Position numbers and translations under genes: made by a program
Part shown: positions 49,077 to 59,094 of the stretch, in pieces
Layout of the letters: each line of letters begins with the position of its first letter
Numbering within the stretch: position 1 is the stretch's first letter
Notes under the pieces: model-generated
Database searches by the model: none
Told to the model about the DNA's origin: nothing
What the model saw: only the letters and a program-made list of their open reading frames with translations
From: Globicatella sulfidifaciens DSM 15739
Lineage (GTDB): Bacteria > Bacillota > Bacilli > Lactobacillales > Aerococcaceae
DNA: 64,000 bases
Assembly (NCBI RefSeq): GCF_900167405.1
Contig: NZ_FUWO01000002.1
Span: forward strand, 1-64,000
Direction of reading: 5' to 3'

Positions 49077-49442
49077 ATGGCTTTAAATATTGAAAACATT
49101 ATTGCTGAAATTAAAGAAGCAACAATTATCGAATTAAATGACTTAGTAAAAGCAATCGAAGAAGAATTTGGCGTAACTGCTGCTGCTCCTGTAGCTGTAG
49201 CTGCTGCTGGTGGTGCTGCTGCTGAAGAAAAAACTGAATTTGATGTTATCTTAGCATCTGTTGGAGACTCAAAAATCAAAGTTATTAAAGCAGTTCGTGA
49301 AGCTACTGGTTTAGGATTAAAAGAAGCTAAAGAATTAGTTGACAACGCTCCTAAAGCGATTAAAGAAGGCGTATCTAAAGAAGACGCTGAAGCATTAAAA
49401 GCTTCATTAGAAGAAGTTGGAGCTTCTGTAGAAGTAAAATAA
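49077..49442 (+). CDS. rplL: 50S ribosomal protein L7/L12
   Basis: 121 residues. N-terminal dimer domain, an Ala/Gly-rich hinge (about 37-52), and C-terminal factor-binding domain with [19 protein letters not shown] (in parts). A strong terminator lies just after it. rplJ-rplL spacing is 40 bp. Confidence 0.97.
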   Translation: MALNIENIIAEIKEATIIELNDLVKAIEEEFGVTAAAPVAVAAAGGAAAEEKTEFDVILASVGDSKIKVIKAVREATGLGLKEAKELVDNAPKAIKEGVSKEDAEALKASLEEVGASVEVK

Positions 49443-49478
49443 TCTTCGATAGATTATTATTTCATACAAATAAGAAAG

Positions 49479-49508
49479 GAATGATGGAAATCATCATTCT
49501 TTTTTTTT
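49479..49508 (+). terminator. Terminator of rplJ-rplL
   Basis: GAATGATG (49479-49486), 5-nt loop, CATCATTC (49492-49499), then nine Ts. Confidence 0.93.
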
Positions 49509-49617
49509 GCTATGAAATAAAATTTTCCTAAGAATTCCATATTTTAAATGATTTTTTAACACTATTATGAAAAAAATAGGTATAATAGAATAGAGTATTG
49601 AAAAGGGAAGTGAAGTG

Positions 49618-50313
49618 ATGAATACAAAAATTTTAATGGTAGATGATGATCGTGAAATTGTGGAGTTGCTCAATATTTATTTACAAAACGAAGGTTACGA
49701 GGTTTTAAAAGCCTATAATGGTCAACAAGCGTTAAATATTTTAGAGGAAGAAACAAATCTAAATATGGTATTATTGGATATTATGATTCCACAAGTGGAT
49801 GGCTTGAAAGTTTTATCATATATTCGAAAAAACCAAAAAAGCTTACCTGTTATTCTGGTAAGTGCTAAATCATCAGATACAGATAAAATACAAGGATTAA
49901 TTAGTGGTGCCGATGATTATATCACCAAACCATTTAATCCATTAGAAGTGGTTGCTAGAATTAAATCTATTTTAAGACGCCAACAAAATTATATGCAACC
50001 AGAAGTACCGGACACCCTCATGGTCGGTCCACTGGAAATTAAGAAGGAATCTCATGAAGTTATAACTCTTTCTGGTGTTCAAATTCAACTTACCGCAATA
50101 GAATTTGGAATTTTATTTTTATTAGCGAGTCATCCTAATCGCGTATTTAGTGCGAATGAAATTTTTGAAGCTGTTTGGAATCAAGAAAGTGTTGTCAGTG
50201 CCAAAACGGTTATGGTTCACGTTAGTCACTTAAGAGATAAGATTGAGGAAGCGACTGGTGGTGAAAAAGTAATCCGTACAGTATGGGGTGTTGGGTATAA
50301 AATTGAAGCTTAG
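49618..50313 (+). CDS. OmpR/PhoB-family response regulator (VanR-like)
   Basis: 231 residues from ATG 49618, with GGGAAGTGAAGTG upstream (an adjoining GTG at 49615 is possible). Receiver domain with acidic pocket Asp9-Asp11, phospho-acceptor Asp54 in LLDIMIPQVDG and Lys of ITKPFNPLEV. The C-terminal winged helix ends IRTVWGVGYKIEA. It overlaps the kinase gene. Sequence style and partners (VanS-like kinase, DacA-like protein) suggest control of cell-envelope genes. Confidence 0.92.
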   Translation: MNTKILMVDDDREIVELLNIYLQNEGYEVLKAYNGQQALNILEEETNLNMVLLDIMIPQVDGLKVLSYIRKNQKSLPVILVSAKSSDTDKIQGLISGADDYITKPFNPLEVVARIKSILRRQQNYMQPEVPDTLMVGPLEIKKESHEVITLSGVQIQLTAIEFGILFLLASHPNRVFSANEIFEAVWNQESVVSAKTVMVHVSHLRDKIEEATGGEKVIRTVWGVGYKIEA

Positions 50314-51454
50314 TCAAGACAAACTACCTACAGTAAAATTTCGACGACACGAAATAGTTGAATTAGTGTTAGAAATTTTACTTACCATGGGGGTATTTTA
50401 CTTTTTATACTTGAGTGTCACACTCCAGTTTATCGAGTTCTTAAGCCTGCCTATAGGTATGTATGGCGAAGAAGAAATGACTGCTTATGAATATTTTAAG
50501 TGGACTCCTGCAAAGTTAGAATTAGCAAAACAATCTTTTGCTGTTGTGATGATTTTTTTAGGAATAGGACTGGCATATTGGCAGATGAAGCGTAAAATTT
50601 CTACTATCCACTTGAATCATCTTTTGGAATACTTAACTTATATTGCGAGAGGGAATTATCAATTAAGAATTCCAGATATGCAGGTTGATGAATTATCAGA
50701 AATTGTACGGAGTGTTAATTCTTTGGTTGATAGTACGGTTCATGCGATGGAGGAAGAACGTCGAATAGAAAAGACTAAAGATGAGTTAATCGCCAATGTG
50801 GGGCATGATTTAAGAACCCCTTTAACCTCTATCATCGGCTACCTAGGTTTAATTGAAAACAAACGGTATCATTCAGAAGAACAATTACTAGAATATACTC
50901 ATATTGCTTATCAAAAAGCAATGAGTATGCAAGTGATGGTCAATGATTTGTTTGATTACGCCGCTTCGAGATTAGTTTCATATGAAGTTACCCCTGAAGA
51001 AGTTCATCTAGATTTTTTCTTTGAACAACTGGCAGCAGAATTTGAATTAGAAGCAGCTGAAAAAAATATTGAAATTGAAATCAATGTGATGCCTAAAAAC
51101 TTAATTGTTTATTTTGACCCAGAAAAAATGGCACGAGTATTTAATAACTTATTATCAAATGCGCTAAAATATGGACATGGTGCCACTAAAATAAAAATGA
51201 ATGCTAACCTAATAAAAGATGATGACCAGATCATTATGGATGTAATCAATGATGGTGAGCTTCTAAAATTAGAAGAATTGGAAAAAGTTTTCCGAAGAAG
51301 TTATCGGGCAGATACCTCAAGAAATTCTGCTATTCCTGGAACGGGTCTTGGTTTAGGAATCGCTAGAAATATTGTAGAGTTACATAATGGTATCATTTAT
51401 GCTATGATTGAGAATAACGAAATGATATTTAGAATCGAGATGAGTAGATTATAA
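50288..51454 (+). CDS. Sensor histidine kinase (VanS-like)
   Basis: 388 residues from GTG 50288. A TTG at 50303 (MKLSQDKLPT) would give a shorter, more usual overlap and is also possible. Two membrane spans (about 25-45 and 84-98) enclose a short outer loop of about 40 residues. Then a HAMP region, HisKA with phospho-His173 in NVGHDLRTPLTS, and HATPase with NNLLSNALKYG (N box) and GTGLGLGIARN. The small outer loop implies sensing in or at the membrane. It abuts the DacA-like gene with no gap. Confidence 0.92.
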   Translation: MLGIKLKLSQDKLPTVKFRRHEIVELVLEILLTMGVFYFLYLSVTLQFIEFLSLPIGMYGEEEMTAYEYFKWTPAKLELAKQSFAVVMIFLGIGLAYWQMKRKISTIHLNHLLEYLTYIARGNYQLRIPDMQVDELSEIVRSVNSLVDSTVHAMEEERRIEKTKDELIANVGHDLRTPLTSIIGYLGLIENKRYHSEEQLLEYTHIAYQKAMSMQVMVNDLFDYAASRLVSYEVTPEEVHLDFFFEQLAAEFELEAAEKNIEIEINVMPKNLIVYFDPEKMARVFNNLLSNALKYGHGATKIKMNANLIKDDDQIIMDVINDGELLKLEELEKVFRRSYRADTSRNSAIPGTGLGLGIARNIVELHNGIIYAMIENNEMIFRIEMSRL

Positions 51455-52768
51455 ATGAAGATGATTAATAAAATATTGATTTTATTATTATCTGTATTAC
51501 TGGTGCTACCAAAGCATAGTTTAGTCAGTGCTCAAGAATTAAATATTGAAAATTTACCTGCTCAGTCTATGATGTTAATCAATGGTGATAATGGGCAGGT
51601 TCTCTTTAATAAAAATTCTGAAGATCTTTTAGAAATTGGATCCTTGTCAAAAGTATTACTGCTATATATAGTTTTTGAACAAATTGAAACAGAAAAAATT
51701 AATTTAGAGGATATAGTCCCTATTTCTAATTCTGCTTATGAGCTCAGTCAAGATTATGATATACCGAACGTTCCTTTAAGACAGGATTTTTCATATACGG
51801 TAGAAGAGTTAATAACGGCCATCGCAGTAAAAAATGCGAATGGTGCAGCGTTGGCTCTAGTTGAAAAAATTGCATCCAATGAAGCAGATTTTATAAAATT
51901 AATGGAGCAAAAGTTAAGTGAATGGCAACTTTCAAATTATCAATTTGTCGATAGTTTGGGGTTACCTAATGATTATGAGACAGGTGTAGAAGAGTATCAA
52001 GGTCAAACTAATAAAATGAGTGCGGAGGCTATTACAACAGTGGCTTTCAGATTATACAAAGATTATCCACAATATTTAGAATATGCCTCGACTAAGGAAT
52101 TAAATTTTAAAGCAGATACAGATGATGCTTTTCAAACAACAAGCAATAATCCATTATTAAAAGACACCAAACTGTCAGTCAATGGAATGTTTATTGGCTA
52201 TGCTCCCCAAAATGGCTATAATCAAGTGATAAGTAGCAGTGATCAAGAGACGACCTATTTAGCGGTAGTAATCGGTGTGTTAGAGAATCAAGAAGACCCC
52301 TATTATCCTGTTGAACAATTGATTCAATATGCTAAGAGCAGTTTTGATACGAAGATTATTGTAAAAAAAGAGAGTTTGACCGATGAAATCCCTGTTATAA
52401 ATGTAGATGGAGGTACAAGAGATGTCATACATTCTGTTTATACAGATGATTTCGTACTCAGTGTACCAAAAGGCGATAATCAATTAAACATTGATTATCA
52501 ATTTATACCCAATGAAGAGAAAACTGGATACCAAAATTATATAACCGCTCCAATAGATAAAGGAGATTTTTTAGGAACATTAAAAATGGATTTTCAACAT
52601 TATGCCATTGAGTACCTACCAACGGCTCAAAACAGTGAAGTACAGGTAGTGGCGAATGAATCGATACCTGAAAAATCTATTTTTGGAAAATTTTTACAAT
52701 CAATAATGAGATTTATTATAACGATAATCGAAGCAATTCGAAAATTTTTTACTAACATATTTAATTAG
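51455..52768 (+). CDS. DacA-like (PBP5-family) protein with degenerate active-site motifs
   Basis: 437 residues. Signal peptide (about 1-26), a DD-carboxypeptidase fold (about 30-290), a beta-rich C-terminal domain (about 310-400) and a C-terminal amphipathic/hydrophobic membrane anchor (about 405-437). SxxK is kept (Ser63-Leu-Ser-Lys66), but the SxN position reads Asn127-Ala-Asn129 (KNANGAA, normally S-x-N-D-A-A), and the KTG position reads Phe246-Ile-Gly248 (NGMFIGYAPQNGYN, normally DGxKTGYT). It may be a weak enzyme, a sensor of muropeptide or beta-lactam, or an inactive scaffold. It starts right at the kinase stop, so the three genes are one operon. Confidence 0.85.
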   Translation: MKMINKILILLLSVLLVLPKHSLVSAQELNIENLPAQSMMLINGDNGQVLFNKNSEDLLEIGSLSKVLLLYIVFEQIETEKINLEDIVPISNSAYELSQDYDIPNVPLRQDFSYTVEELITAIAVKNANGAALALVEKIASNEADFIKLMEQKLSEWQLSNYQFVDSLGLPNDYETGVEEYQGQTNKMSAEAITTVAFRLYKDYPQYLEYASTKELNFKADTDDAFQTTSNNPLLKDTKLSVNGMFIGYAPQNGYNQVISSSDQETTYLAVVIGVLENQEDPYYPVEQLIQYAKSSFDTKIIVKKESLTDEIPVINVDGGTRDVIHSVYTDDFVLSVPKGDNQLNIDYQFIPNEEKTGYQNYITAPIDKGDFLGTLKMDFQHYAIEYLPTAQNSEVQVVANESIPEKSIFGKFLQSIMRFIITIIEAIRKFFTNIFN

Positions 52769-52779
52769 AGGTGATATAG

Positions 52780-53301
52780 ATGAGTCAAGAAGTTGCTATT
52801 TTTGCAGGAGGTTGTTTCTGGTGCATGGTCCATCCATTTGATCAGTGGCCAGGGGTTATTTCAGTTGAATCAGGTTATACAGGTGGTCATGTTATGAATC
52901 CAAGTTATGAACAAGTAAAAACAGGAATGACTGGCCATACTGAAGCGGTAAAAATTACCTATGATCCAGCGATAATTTCTTATCAAAAGCTATTAGAAGT
53001 ATACTGGTCTGTCATTGATCCTACGGATTTAGCAGGACAATTTGTGGATCGCGGATCTTCGTATCGACCAGAAATATTTTATACTACTCCTGAACAAAAA
53101 AAATTAGCTGAACAATCCAAAGAACATTTAGATTTGAGTCAACGATTTTCAAAACCAATTGTAGTACCGATTACTGAGGCAACCGAATTTTTTGTTGCTG
53201 AAGATTATCATCAGGATTTTTATAAGAAAAATCCGACTCATTATCAACGGTATCGACAAGGTTCCGGAAGAGACCAATTTATTGAAAGATTTCAGCAATA
53301 A
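52780..53301 (+). CDS. msrA: Peptide methionine sulfoxide reductase MsrA
   Basis: 173 residues. Reduces Met-S-sulfoxide in proteins and free Met. Catalytic Cys12 is in FAGGCFWC, with GYTGG and [16 protein letters not shown] following. No MsrB domain is fused. It is 11 bp downstream of the DacA-like gene and may be cotranscribed; AGGTGAT is the ribosome site. Confidence 0.95.
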   Translation: MSQEVAIFAGGCFWCMVHPFDQWPGVISVESGYTGGHVMNPSYEQVKTGMTGHTEAVKITYDPAIISYQKLLEVYWSVIDPTDLAGQFVDRGSSYRPEIFYTTPEQKKLAEQSKEHLDLSQRFSKPIVVPITEATEFFVAEDYHQDFYKKNPTHYQRYRQGSGRDQFIERFQQ

Positions 53302-53325
53302 TTCGTAAGAATGTCATAATTTGTA

Positions 53326-53355
53326 TTGACAATATAGATGTAAATAAGGTATTAT
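53326..53355 (+). promoter_or_regulatory. Promoter of the tRNA-Thr/tRNA-Leu pair
   Basis: TTGACA (53326-53331), 18-bp spacer, TATTAT (53350-53355), 28 bp before tRNA-Thr. Confidence 0.78.
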
Positions 53356-53382
53356 TAATCATGTTGTGAATCACATTCACAG

Positions 53383-53455
53383 GCCGGCTTAGCTCAGTTG
53401 GTAGAGCATCTGATTTGTAATCAGAGGGTCGAGGGTTCAAGTCCTTTAGCCGGCA
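53383..53455 (+). tRNA. tRNA-Thr (anticodon TGT)
   Basis: 73 nt. Acceptor arms GCCGGCT and AGCCGGC pair fully; D arm AGCTCAGTTGGTAGAGC; anticodon loop TTTGTAA with TGT; T arm GGGTTCAAGTCC. Discriminator A; CCA is not encoded. Confidence 0.97.
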
Positions 53456-53492
53456 TTGATTAATAATAATCAAAGGTTCCAAAATATCCTTT

Positions 53493-53578
53493 GCCGGGGT
53501 GGCGGAACTGGCAGACGCACAGGACTTAAAATCCTGCGGGTAGTGATACCCGTACCGGTTCGATTCCGGTCCTCGGCA
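53493..53578 (+). tRNA. tRNA-Leu (anticodon TAA)
   Basis: 86 nt class II tRNA with long variable arm (GGGTAGTGATACCC). Acceptor GCCGGGG/CCTCGGC pairs with one G-U. The anticodon stem CAGGA/TCCTG holds TAA. T arm GGTTCGATTCC. Discriminator A; CCA is not encoded. UAA/UUG leucine tRNAs are MnmEG targets, so this one is likely modified by the proteins encoded at the left end. Confidence 0.97.
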
Positions 53579-53609
53579 TAATTTAAACATTGATCTGTCA
53601 GTGTTTCTT

Positions 53610-53645
53610 AGACTTCAGTTGTAGTAGCAACTGGGGTCTTTTTTG
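53610..53645 (+). terminator. Terminator after the tRNA pair
   Basis: AGACTTCAGTTG (53610-53621) and CAACTGGGGTCT (53628-53639) pair along their full length with two G-U pairs, followed by a run of six or more Ts. Confidence 0.9.
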
Positions 53646-53734
53646 GTTAGGTACTAATAAAACAACTCTTTCTCTGGTCAGTTTGTCAATTATTAGTAGT
53701 CATTATGTAAAGTAGTTCTTATGTGACTGCTCAA

Positions 53735-53972
53735 GAGGCTGGGCTTAAACTTAATAAATTTTAGTCAAGATTATTGTTCGGTAATTAAAAGCGCAGTGGT
53801 TGAGTGGCCTCAAACTGCGTCTTTCGACTTGTTTGAGGCCTACTCAACTGTGCGGGGGTAGGCCGACGAAGCGAAAATCATTCGATTTTCTACTTCTGGT
53901 CTCCTCCCAACTGTGCGGGGGTTGACAGACGAAGCGAAAATCATTTGATTTTCTACTTCTGCTCCACTCCCG
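53735..53972 (+). repeat. Intergenic hairpin repeat R4 (two hairpin modules)
   Basis: Same orientation as R3: left end GGGCTTAAAC, GCGCAGTGGTTGAGT, stem GGCCTCAA/TTGAGGCC with the loop CTGCGTCTTTCGACTTGT, then two tandem GTGCGGGGGT-GAAGCGAAAATC/GATTTTCTACTTC modules (about 53841-53907 and 53908-53971). It fills the gap between the tRNA terminator and the ECF gene. Confidence 0.88.
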
Positions 53973-54099
53973 TTATAATCACCAAAAAATTGTGTATCTA
54001 TTTAATATTTTGAACACAATGACTTTATTTCCAGGTATAATAGTGAGTGAATATAAATAGATAAAAGCATTTTCGAATTTCGTAGGGAGTGGGAATAAA

Positions 54100-54651
54100 T
54101 TGGTGAGACAAAAAGGTTTTACATTATGGATTACGCAAGTTGCACTATTAACAACATTATGTGTGGTGGGGAGAATTTTCTTTGCATTCATACCGAATGT
54201 ACAACCCGTTACAGCTATTATCGCAATTGTGACCATTTTATTAGGTTTTAAAGATGGCGCTATCGTATCATCTTTGACGATGCTAGTTTCAAATCTCATT
54301 TTGGGAATGGGGCCATGGGTCGTGTTACAAATCATAAGCTATCTTATCGTGGTTATTTTTGTTTACTTCAGCAATAGATTATTAGAGAAAATGGTAAAAA
54401 GTGATTATATATTATTTGGTAGTCGAGCAGTAGTTACCGGTATCGCAGGTATATTGTTTGGTTTTAGTATTTCGTGGTTGTGGACTTTTTTAATACAAGT
54501 AGAAAACTTTTGGGTTTATTATTTAAATGGTTTACCTTTTGATTTGGCTCATTCAGCTGGTAATGTGGTATTTTTTATCTTATTATTCCCATTATTGAAT
54601 AAATTATTCCAACGATATGCTGTCAATTATCAAGAAATAAATCAAAATTAG
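54100..54651 (+). CDS. ECF transporter S-component-like membrane protein
   Basis: 183 residues, about six membrane spans. The N-terminal pattern (VALLTTLCVVGRIFFAFIPNVQPVTA, in parts), followed by LGFKDGAIVSSLTMLVSNLILGMGPW, matches substrate-binding S components of energy-coupling-factor vitamin importers. The ligand is not readable; the type is often annotated near cobalamin/queuosine-class S proteins. The A/A'/T module is not in the window. The start is TTG 54100 or GTG 54103; GGGAG lies about ten bases ahead. Confidence 0.8.
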   Translation: MVRQKGFTLWITQVALLTTLCVVGRIFFAFIPNVQPVTAIIAIVTILLGFKDGAIVSSLTMLVSNLILGMGPWVVLQIISYLIVVIFVYFSNRLLEKMVKSDYILFGSRAVVTGIAGILFGFSISWLWTFLIQVENFWVYYLNGLPFDLAHSAGNVVFFILLFPLLNKLFQRYAVNYQEINQN

Positions 54652-54714
54652 CCAAATAAGGACCGAAATATAAGATTTTAAGTCTTTCCTCTTTTCAAAG
54701 AGGAATTATTATTG

Positions 54715-54737
54715 TATAATGGTCAAAGAAAGTCAAT
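54715..54737 (+). promoter_or_regulatory. ctsR promoter -10 and CtsR operator
   Basis: TATAAT (54715-54720; -35 TTTTCA at 54692-54697) is directly followed by GGTCAAAGAAAGTCAAT (54721-54737). This is the CtsR heptad repeat (A/G)GTCAAA-N3-(A/G)GTCAAA with one mismatch. The operator covers the start site, so CtsR would repress its own operon until heat or protein stress. Confidence 0.88.
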
Positions 54738-54755
54738 GTTAAAGGAGGCGAGACT

Positions 54756-55223
54756 GTGACTCAACGAAATATGACGGATATTATTGAAGCGTATTTAAAA
54801 GCGTATTTGGAAAATCAAGAACATCTTGAAATCAAGCGAAGTGACATTGCCAATCGATTTGATTGTGTGCCTTCGCAAATAAACTATGTTATTAATACTC
54901 GTTTTACACAAGAACATGGATACCTAGTGGAAAGTAAAAGAGGTGGAGGAGGCTATATCCGAATACTGAAAGTCCATCTGGTGGATGAAGTAGACGAAAT
55001 CGATCAAATGATTGATTTAATTGGCAATCAGATAAGTCAACGAAACGGGATCAATATCATCGAAACTTTAACAGAAAGAAAGATTATAACTCAAAGGGAA
55101 GCTGCTTTGATTTTATCTGTAATTGAAAAAGCTGTTTTACAAACAATAACGGAGGAAGAACAAATTGCGAGAGCTCAATTACTTAAAACTTTTCTATACC
55201 AACTCCGTTATACATACGAATAA
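54756..55223 (+). CDS. ctsR: CtsR, class III stress gene repressor
   Basis: 155 residues from GTG 54756, with AAAGGAGG upstream. N-terminal winged HTH (about 5-70) with the glycine-rich wing ESKRGGGGYIRI, and a C-terminal dimer domain (about 80-150). Represses clp genes. Directly upstream of clpC (13-bp gap); mcsA and mcsB, present in Bacillus, are absent as in streptococci and lactobacilli. Confidence 0.95.
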   Translation: MTQRNMTDIIEAYLKAYLENQEHLEIKRSDIANRFDCVPSQINYVINTRFTQEHGYLVESKRGGGGYIRILKVHLVDEVDEIDQMIDLIGNQISQRNGINIIETLTERKIITQREAALILSVIEKAVLQTITEEEQIARAQLLKTFLYQLRYTYE

Positions 55224-55236
55224 GAGGTGAATAAAA

Positions 55237-57738
55237 ATGTTTGAAGAACTATTTACAGAAAGTGCACGACAAGCGATGATTTATGCTGCAGAACAATCCT
55301 ATTATATGCAACATCAAGCAGTCGGCACAGAACATATATTATTAGGTTTATCTCGTGAAGAAACTGGAATTGCTGGAAAAGCATTAAGAGAACATGGCGC
55401 TACTTTCAATGAATTAATTTTAGAATTAGAAGCCATTCATGGAAAATTTAGCCAACCACGACTCAATGCCGAAAGAGTCATACCTTATTCTCCACGTGCC
55501 AAAAAAGTTATTATGAATGCTTCCAATGATGCGAAACGCTTAGGCGCTCCAAAAGTTGGAACCGAGCATTTATTATTAGGTATTTTAAAAGAAGAAATTT
55601 TAGCAACAGTTTTACTAAGAAACGTTGGTGTTGATTTTGATGAATTACGCAAAACAATTTATGAATTAATTGGCTTAGCTAGTCAAGACCCAACCAGTGG
55701 TGGTAACAATCGACGTAGAAGAAATCCTCGTAACAATAAAGAGGCACAAAAGACGTCTAAAACACCAACACTTGATTCAGTTTCTAGAGATCTAACTGAG
55801 CTAGCTAGACAAAATGAATTGGATCCGGTGATTGGACGTGAAAAAGAAGTTCACCGAATTGTGCAAATTATCAGTCGTAGAACCAAAAACAATCCGGTCT
55901 TAGTTGGGGAACCAGGTGTCGGTAAAACAGCTATAGCAGAAGGATTAGCTCAAAGAATGATTCAAGGAGATGTTCCTCAAGATATCGCTAAGAAAAGTTT
56001 AATTATGTTAGATATGGGAGCATTAGTAGCGGGAACGAAATATCGCGGTGAATTTGAAGAGCGCATGAAAAAAATTATCGAAGAAATTTCTGAAGACGGT
56101 AATATTATTCTGTTTATTGATGAATTACATACATTAATTGGTGCTGGGGGAGCTGAAGGAGCGATTGATGCTTCCAATATATTAAAACCTGCTTTAGCTC
56201 GTGGAGAAATACAAGTAGTAGGTGCCACTACTTTAGATGAATACCAAAAGTATATTGAAAAAGATGCAGCATTAGAAAGACGTTTCTCTAAAGTACAAAT
56301 TGATGAGCCTAGTCAAGAAGAATCCATCTTAATTATTAACGGGCTAAAAGAAAAATATGAAGATCACCATAAAGTCGAAATTACTGACGAAGCAGTCGAT
56401 GCCGCTGTAAAATTAAGTTCTCGCTACATGACAGCAAGACGATTGCCAGATAAAGCGGTAGATTTAATTGATGAAGCTTCTGCACGTGTTCGTATTGATT
56501 CTGCGATTATGCCAAATAAAGTCACGACTGAAACAATTGAACATCAGTTAGCTGAAATTGGCAATAAAAAAGAAGCAGCAATTCTCAATCGTGATTTTGA
56601 AGAAGCCGCTAATTTAAGAGAAAAAGAAGTTGCTCTAGAGGAGCAATTAGCGGAACTTGATAAAGCTAAGGAAAAAGCAAATGATGATTCAACAGTATCG
56701 CAATTGAAAGTAACAGCACAAGATGTGGCGCAAGTAGTTGCTTTAGCGACAGGAGTGCCCGTGCAACAAATGGAATCAAGCGAAAGCAAACGATTGATTA
56801 ATCTAGAAGCTGAATTACATGAACGTGTAATTGGGCAAGATGAAGCCGTCAAAGCAGTTGCCAGAGCGATTCGTAGAGCTCGTAGTGGTTTGAAATCACC
56901 GAAACGTCCAATTGGATCATTCCTATTTTTAGGACCTACCGGTGTTGGAAAAACAGAATTAGCCAAAACTTTAGCAACAGCAATTTTTGGTAGCGAAGAT
57001 AGTATGATTCGAGTTGATATGTCGGAATACATGGAAAAACATAGTGTCTCTCGTTTAGTAGGATCTCCTCCAGGATATGTGGGGTATGAAGAAGCAGGGC
57101 AATTGACTGAAAAAATACGTCAAAAACCGTATAGTGTAATTTTATTAGATGAGGTTGAAAAAGCTCATCCAGATGTCTTTAATATTTTATTACAAGTATT
57201 TGATGATGGCCATTTAACAGATGGTAAAGGTCGAAAAGTAGACTTTAGAAACACTATTATTATCATGACGTCCAATTTAGGAGCAACAGCCTTAAGAGAT
57301 GAAAAATCAGTTGGGTTTGGTGCAGTATCAGTAACACAAAACCATGAAGCGATGGAATCTAGAATACGTGAAGAATTAAAACGTGCATTCCGTCCAGAAT
57401 TCTTAAATCGTATTGATGAGACAGTTGTTTTCCACTCATTAAGTAAGGAAAACATTCGTGAGATTGTAAAATTACATACTGCTGAAATTGTGAAACGTTT
57501 AGAAGAATTAGAAATTGAAGCCCGCGTAACAGATACAGCAGTCGATATTATTGCTGAAGCAGGGTTTGATCCAGATTACGGTGCAAGACCAATTCGCCGC
57601 GCTATTCAAAAACAAATTGAAGATGAATTAAGTGAACTACTATTAAGTGGTACAATTGCCTTAGGTGACAAAATCACGATTGGCGGTAGAAGTGGTTCGA
57701 TAAATATTAATAACCGTAGTAAAGAGAAGAGTAAATAA
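55237..57738 (+). CDS. clpC: ATP-dependent Clp protease ATPase subunit ClpC
   Basis: 833-residue AAA+ unfoldase. Two N-terminal Clp repeats (about 1-145), D1 with Walker [10 protein letters not shown], a middle coiled segment with UVR-like region (about 435-480), D2 with Walker [11 protein letters not shown] and the ClpP-docking loop VGFGAV. It partners with ClpP and adaptors such as MecA. Under CtsR control through the upstream operator. Full length. Confidence 0.96.
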   Translation: MFEELFTESARQAMIYAAEQSYYMQHQAVGTEHILLGLSREETGIAGKALREHGATFNELILELEAIHGKFSQPRLNAERVIPYSPRAKKVIMNASNDAKRLGAPKVGTEHLLLGILKEEILATVLLRNVGVDFDELRKTIYELIGLASQDPTSGGNNRRRRNPRNNKEAQKTSKTPTLDSVSRDLTELARQNELDPVIGREKEVHRIVQIISRRTKNNPVLVGEPGVGKTAIAEGLAQRMIQGDVPQDIAKKSLIMLDMGALVAGTKYRGEFEERMKKIIEEISEDGNIILFIDELHTLIGAGGAEGAIDASNILKPALARGEIQVVGATTLDEYQKYIEKDAALERRFSKVQIDEPSQEESILIINGLKEKYEDHHKVEITDEAVDAAVKLSSRYMTARRLPDKAVDLIDEASARVRIDSAIMPNKVTTETIEHQLAEIGNKKEAAILNRDFEEAANLREKEVALEEQLAELDKAKEKANDDSTVSQLKVTAQDVAQVVALATGVPVQQMESSESKRLINLEAELHERVIGQDEAVKAVARAIRRARSGLKSPKRPIGSFLFLGPTGVGKTELAKTLATAIFGSEDSMIRVDMSEYMEKHSVSRLVGSPPGYVGYEEAGQLTEKIRQKPYSVILLDEVEKAHPDVFNILLQVFDDGHLTDGKGRKVDFRNTIIIMTSNLGATALRDEKSVGFGAVSVTQNHEAMESRIREELKRAFRPEFLNRIDETVVFHSLSKENIREIVKLHTAEIVKRLEELEIEARVTDTAVDIIAEAGFDPDYGARPIRRAIQKQIEDELSELLLSGTIALGDKITIGGRSGSININNRSKEKSK

Positions 57739-57941
57739 TCGAGTCATTCTTTTAAAAAATCAAGCTAATCATGCGACAGTGACTCCCAAAAATGATAGAA
57801 AATACTCTTACTTTTAGGGTCACTGATATGATGGTCGTTCATGCAATCAATATCAAAAAATTTTTAATTCGCTTGTGACTGTCAGAATGCCATTTTAAAA
57901 AATTATTGTCAAAATGATAATAAATTTTGGCTCAAAAAAAT

Positions 57942-57985
57942 AGAGTTAGGACTACTCCAATAGGAATAGGTTCTAACTCTTTTTG
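57942..57985. terminator. Bidirectional terminator between clpC and the LysR gene
   Basis: AGAGTTAG (57942-57949) and CTAACTCT (57973-57980) with an inner CTA/TAG pair. T-runs on the plus side and an A-run on the other let it serve both convergent genes. The rest of the 292-bp gap holds a weaker AGTGAC/GTCACT repeat near 57778-57826 and no gene. Confidence 0.85.
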
Positions 57986-58030
57986 TTTGCTTTTATTTAT
58001 TTTTGGATATAACGGTACGAACTCTATTGA

Positions 58031-58909
58031 TTAACCCTCAATACTTTTAATTAATAAATCATTAAAAGCTTTTTGCGTATCAGATAACACCATTTCATTG
58101 TTAATAACTAAATTCAAGTAACCAACAGGTGGGTTCTTAATCGGAATCGCAACTAAATCATCACGATTTAGAGAGACATTTTCCATTAAAAGTGCGACTC
58201 TTTCACCAGAAGCAACAAGTGAAGAGAGAGTATTCATATCATTGCAGTAAAACACATTATCCAACGATAAATGATTTGTTGTGGCCCAATTTTGGAATAA
58301 TTTTTCGTGGATAGTACCATTTGATAAAGAAACATAAGGTAAATCAACGAGTTCCATTAAGCTTAGTTCACGATATCTGGCTAAAGGATGGTTTTGTGAG
58401 ACAAATAATTTTAATGGACTTTTCGCAATAGGAAAAGTATCAATCCAGAGATTAGCAAATGTTGGTTGGTCGTGAGCCATAATAGCGATAGAGAATTTTT
58501 GTTTTCTTAATGAATCGAATAATGCATCAGTTGTATTCTCTTCAATTAATTTTAAGTTTTGTAAATAATCGTTAGCATTTGCTAAAAGTTGAGGTAAAAA
58601 TAAATTTCCAATCGCTGGAACTAAACCTAGCTGAATTGTATCAATCCCCACTGCTTTAATTTCTAGCTTCGTCTGGGCATATAAACCTAGCATATCGATA
58701 GTGCGTTGATATAAGGTATGTCCAGTCGGTGTTAAATGGATATTTTTAGCTGATCGTTCTCTTTGAATTAACGTAGTCTCAAATTCATCTTCTAATCTTT
58801 TTAAAGCAATCGAAATAGAAGGTTGAGACACAAAAAAATGTTCAGCTGTTTTAGTGAAACTCAAACTTTCAGCTAAATATTTGAAATATTCTAAGTCTCG
58901 TAAGTTCAT
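58031..58909 (-). CDS. LysR-family transcriptional regulator
   Basis: 292 residues from the ATG at 58909, which has GGAGG five bases upstream; four extra codons to 58921 lack a ribosome site. N-terminal winged HTH (about 1-60, FTKTAEHFFVSQPSISIALKRLE in parts), then a periplasmic-binding-like effector domain (about 88-290). Target and ligand are unknown. No divergent partner gene is evident; the PucR-type gene lies behind it on the same strand. It runs against replication. Confidence 0.88.
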   Translation of the reverse strand: MNLRDLEYFKYLAESLSFTKTAEHFFVSQPSISIALKRLEDEFETTLIQRERSAKNIHLTPTGHTLYQRTIDMLGLYAQTKLEIKAVGIDTIQLGLVPAIGNLFLPQLLANANDYLQNLKLIEENTTDALFDSLRKQKFSIAIMAHDQPTFANLWIDTFPIAKSPLKLFVSQNHPLARYRELSLMELVDLPYVSLSNGTIHEKLFQNWATTNHLSLDNVFYCNDMNTLSSLVASGERVALLMENVSLNRDDLVAIPIKNPPVGYLNLVINNEMVLSDTQKAFNDLLIKSIEG

Positions 58910-59094
58910 AATAACCTCCAAAATATTCAGTGAGTATCAAAAGAATAATGTTAAATTCATTCATTATTATAGCACAAAACCCTATTATAAGCACTATTTA
59001 TTAATCTATCGTACACTAGAATAAAAATGCAATAAAAATATTAGAGATTCTAAACCTTGCATAGAAGTGACTAAAAGTTGCTTTAAAAAAGGTA

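Noticed and set aside
52063-52071. Isolated perfect DnaA box inside the DacA-like gene
   Set aside because: Single box without neighbours and inside coding sequence; expected by chance in AT-rich DNA.
57778-57826. AGTGAC...GTCACT inverted repeat after clpC as a terminator
   Set aside because: Imperfect stem with a long loop and no T-run; the clear terminator is at 57942-57985.
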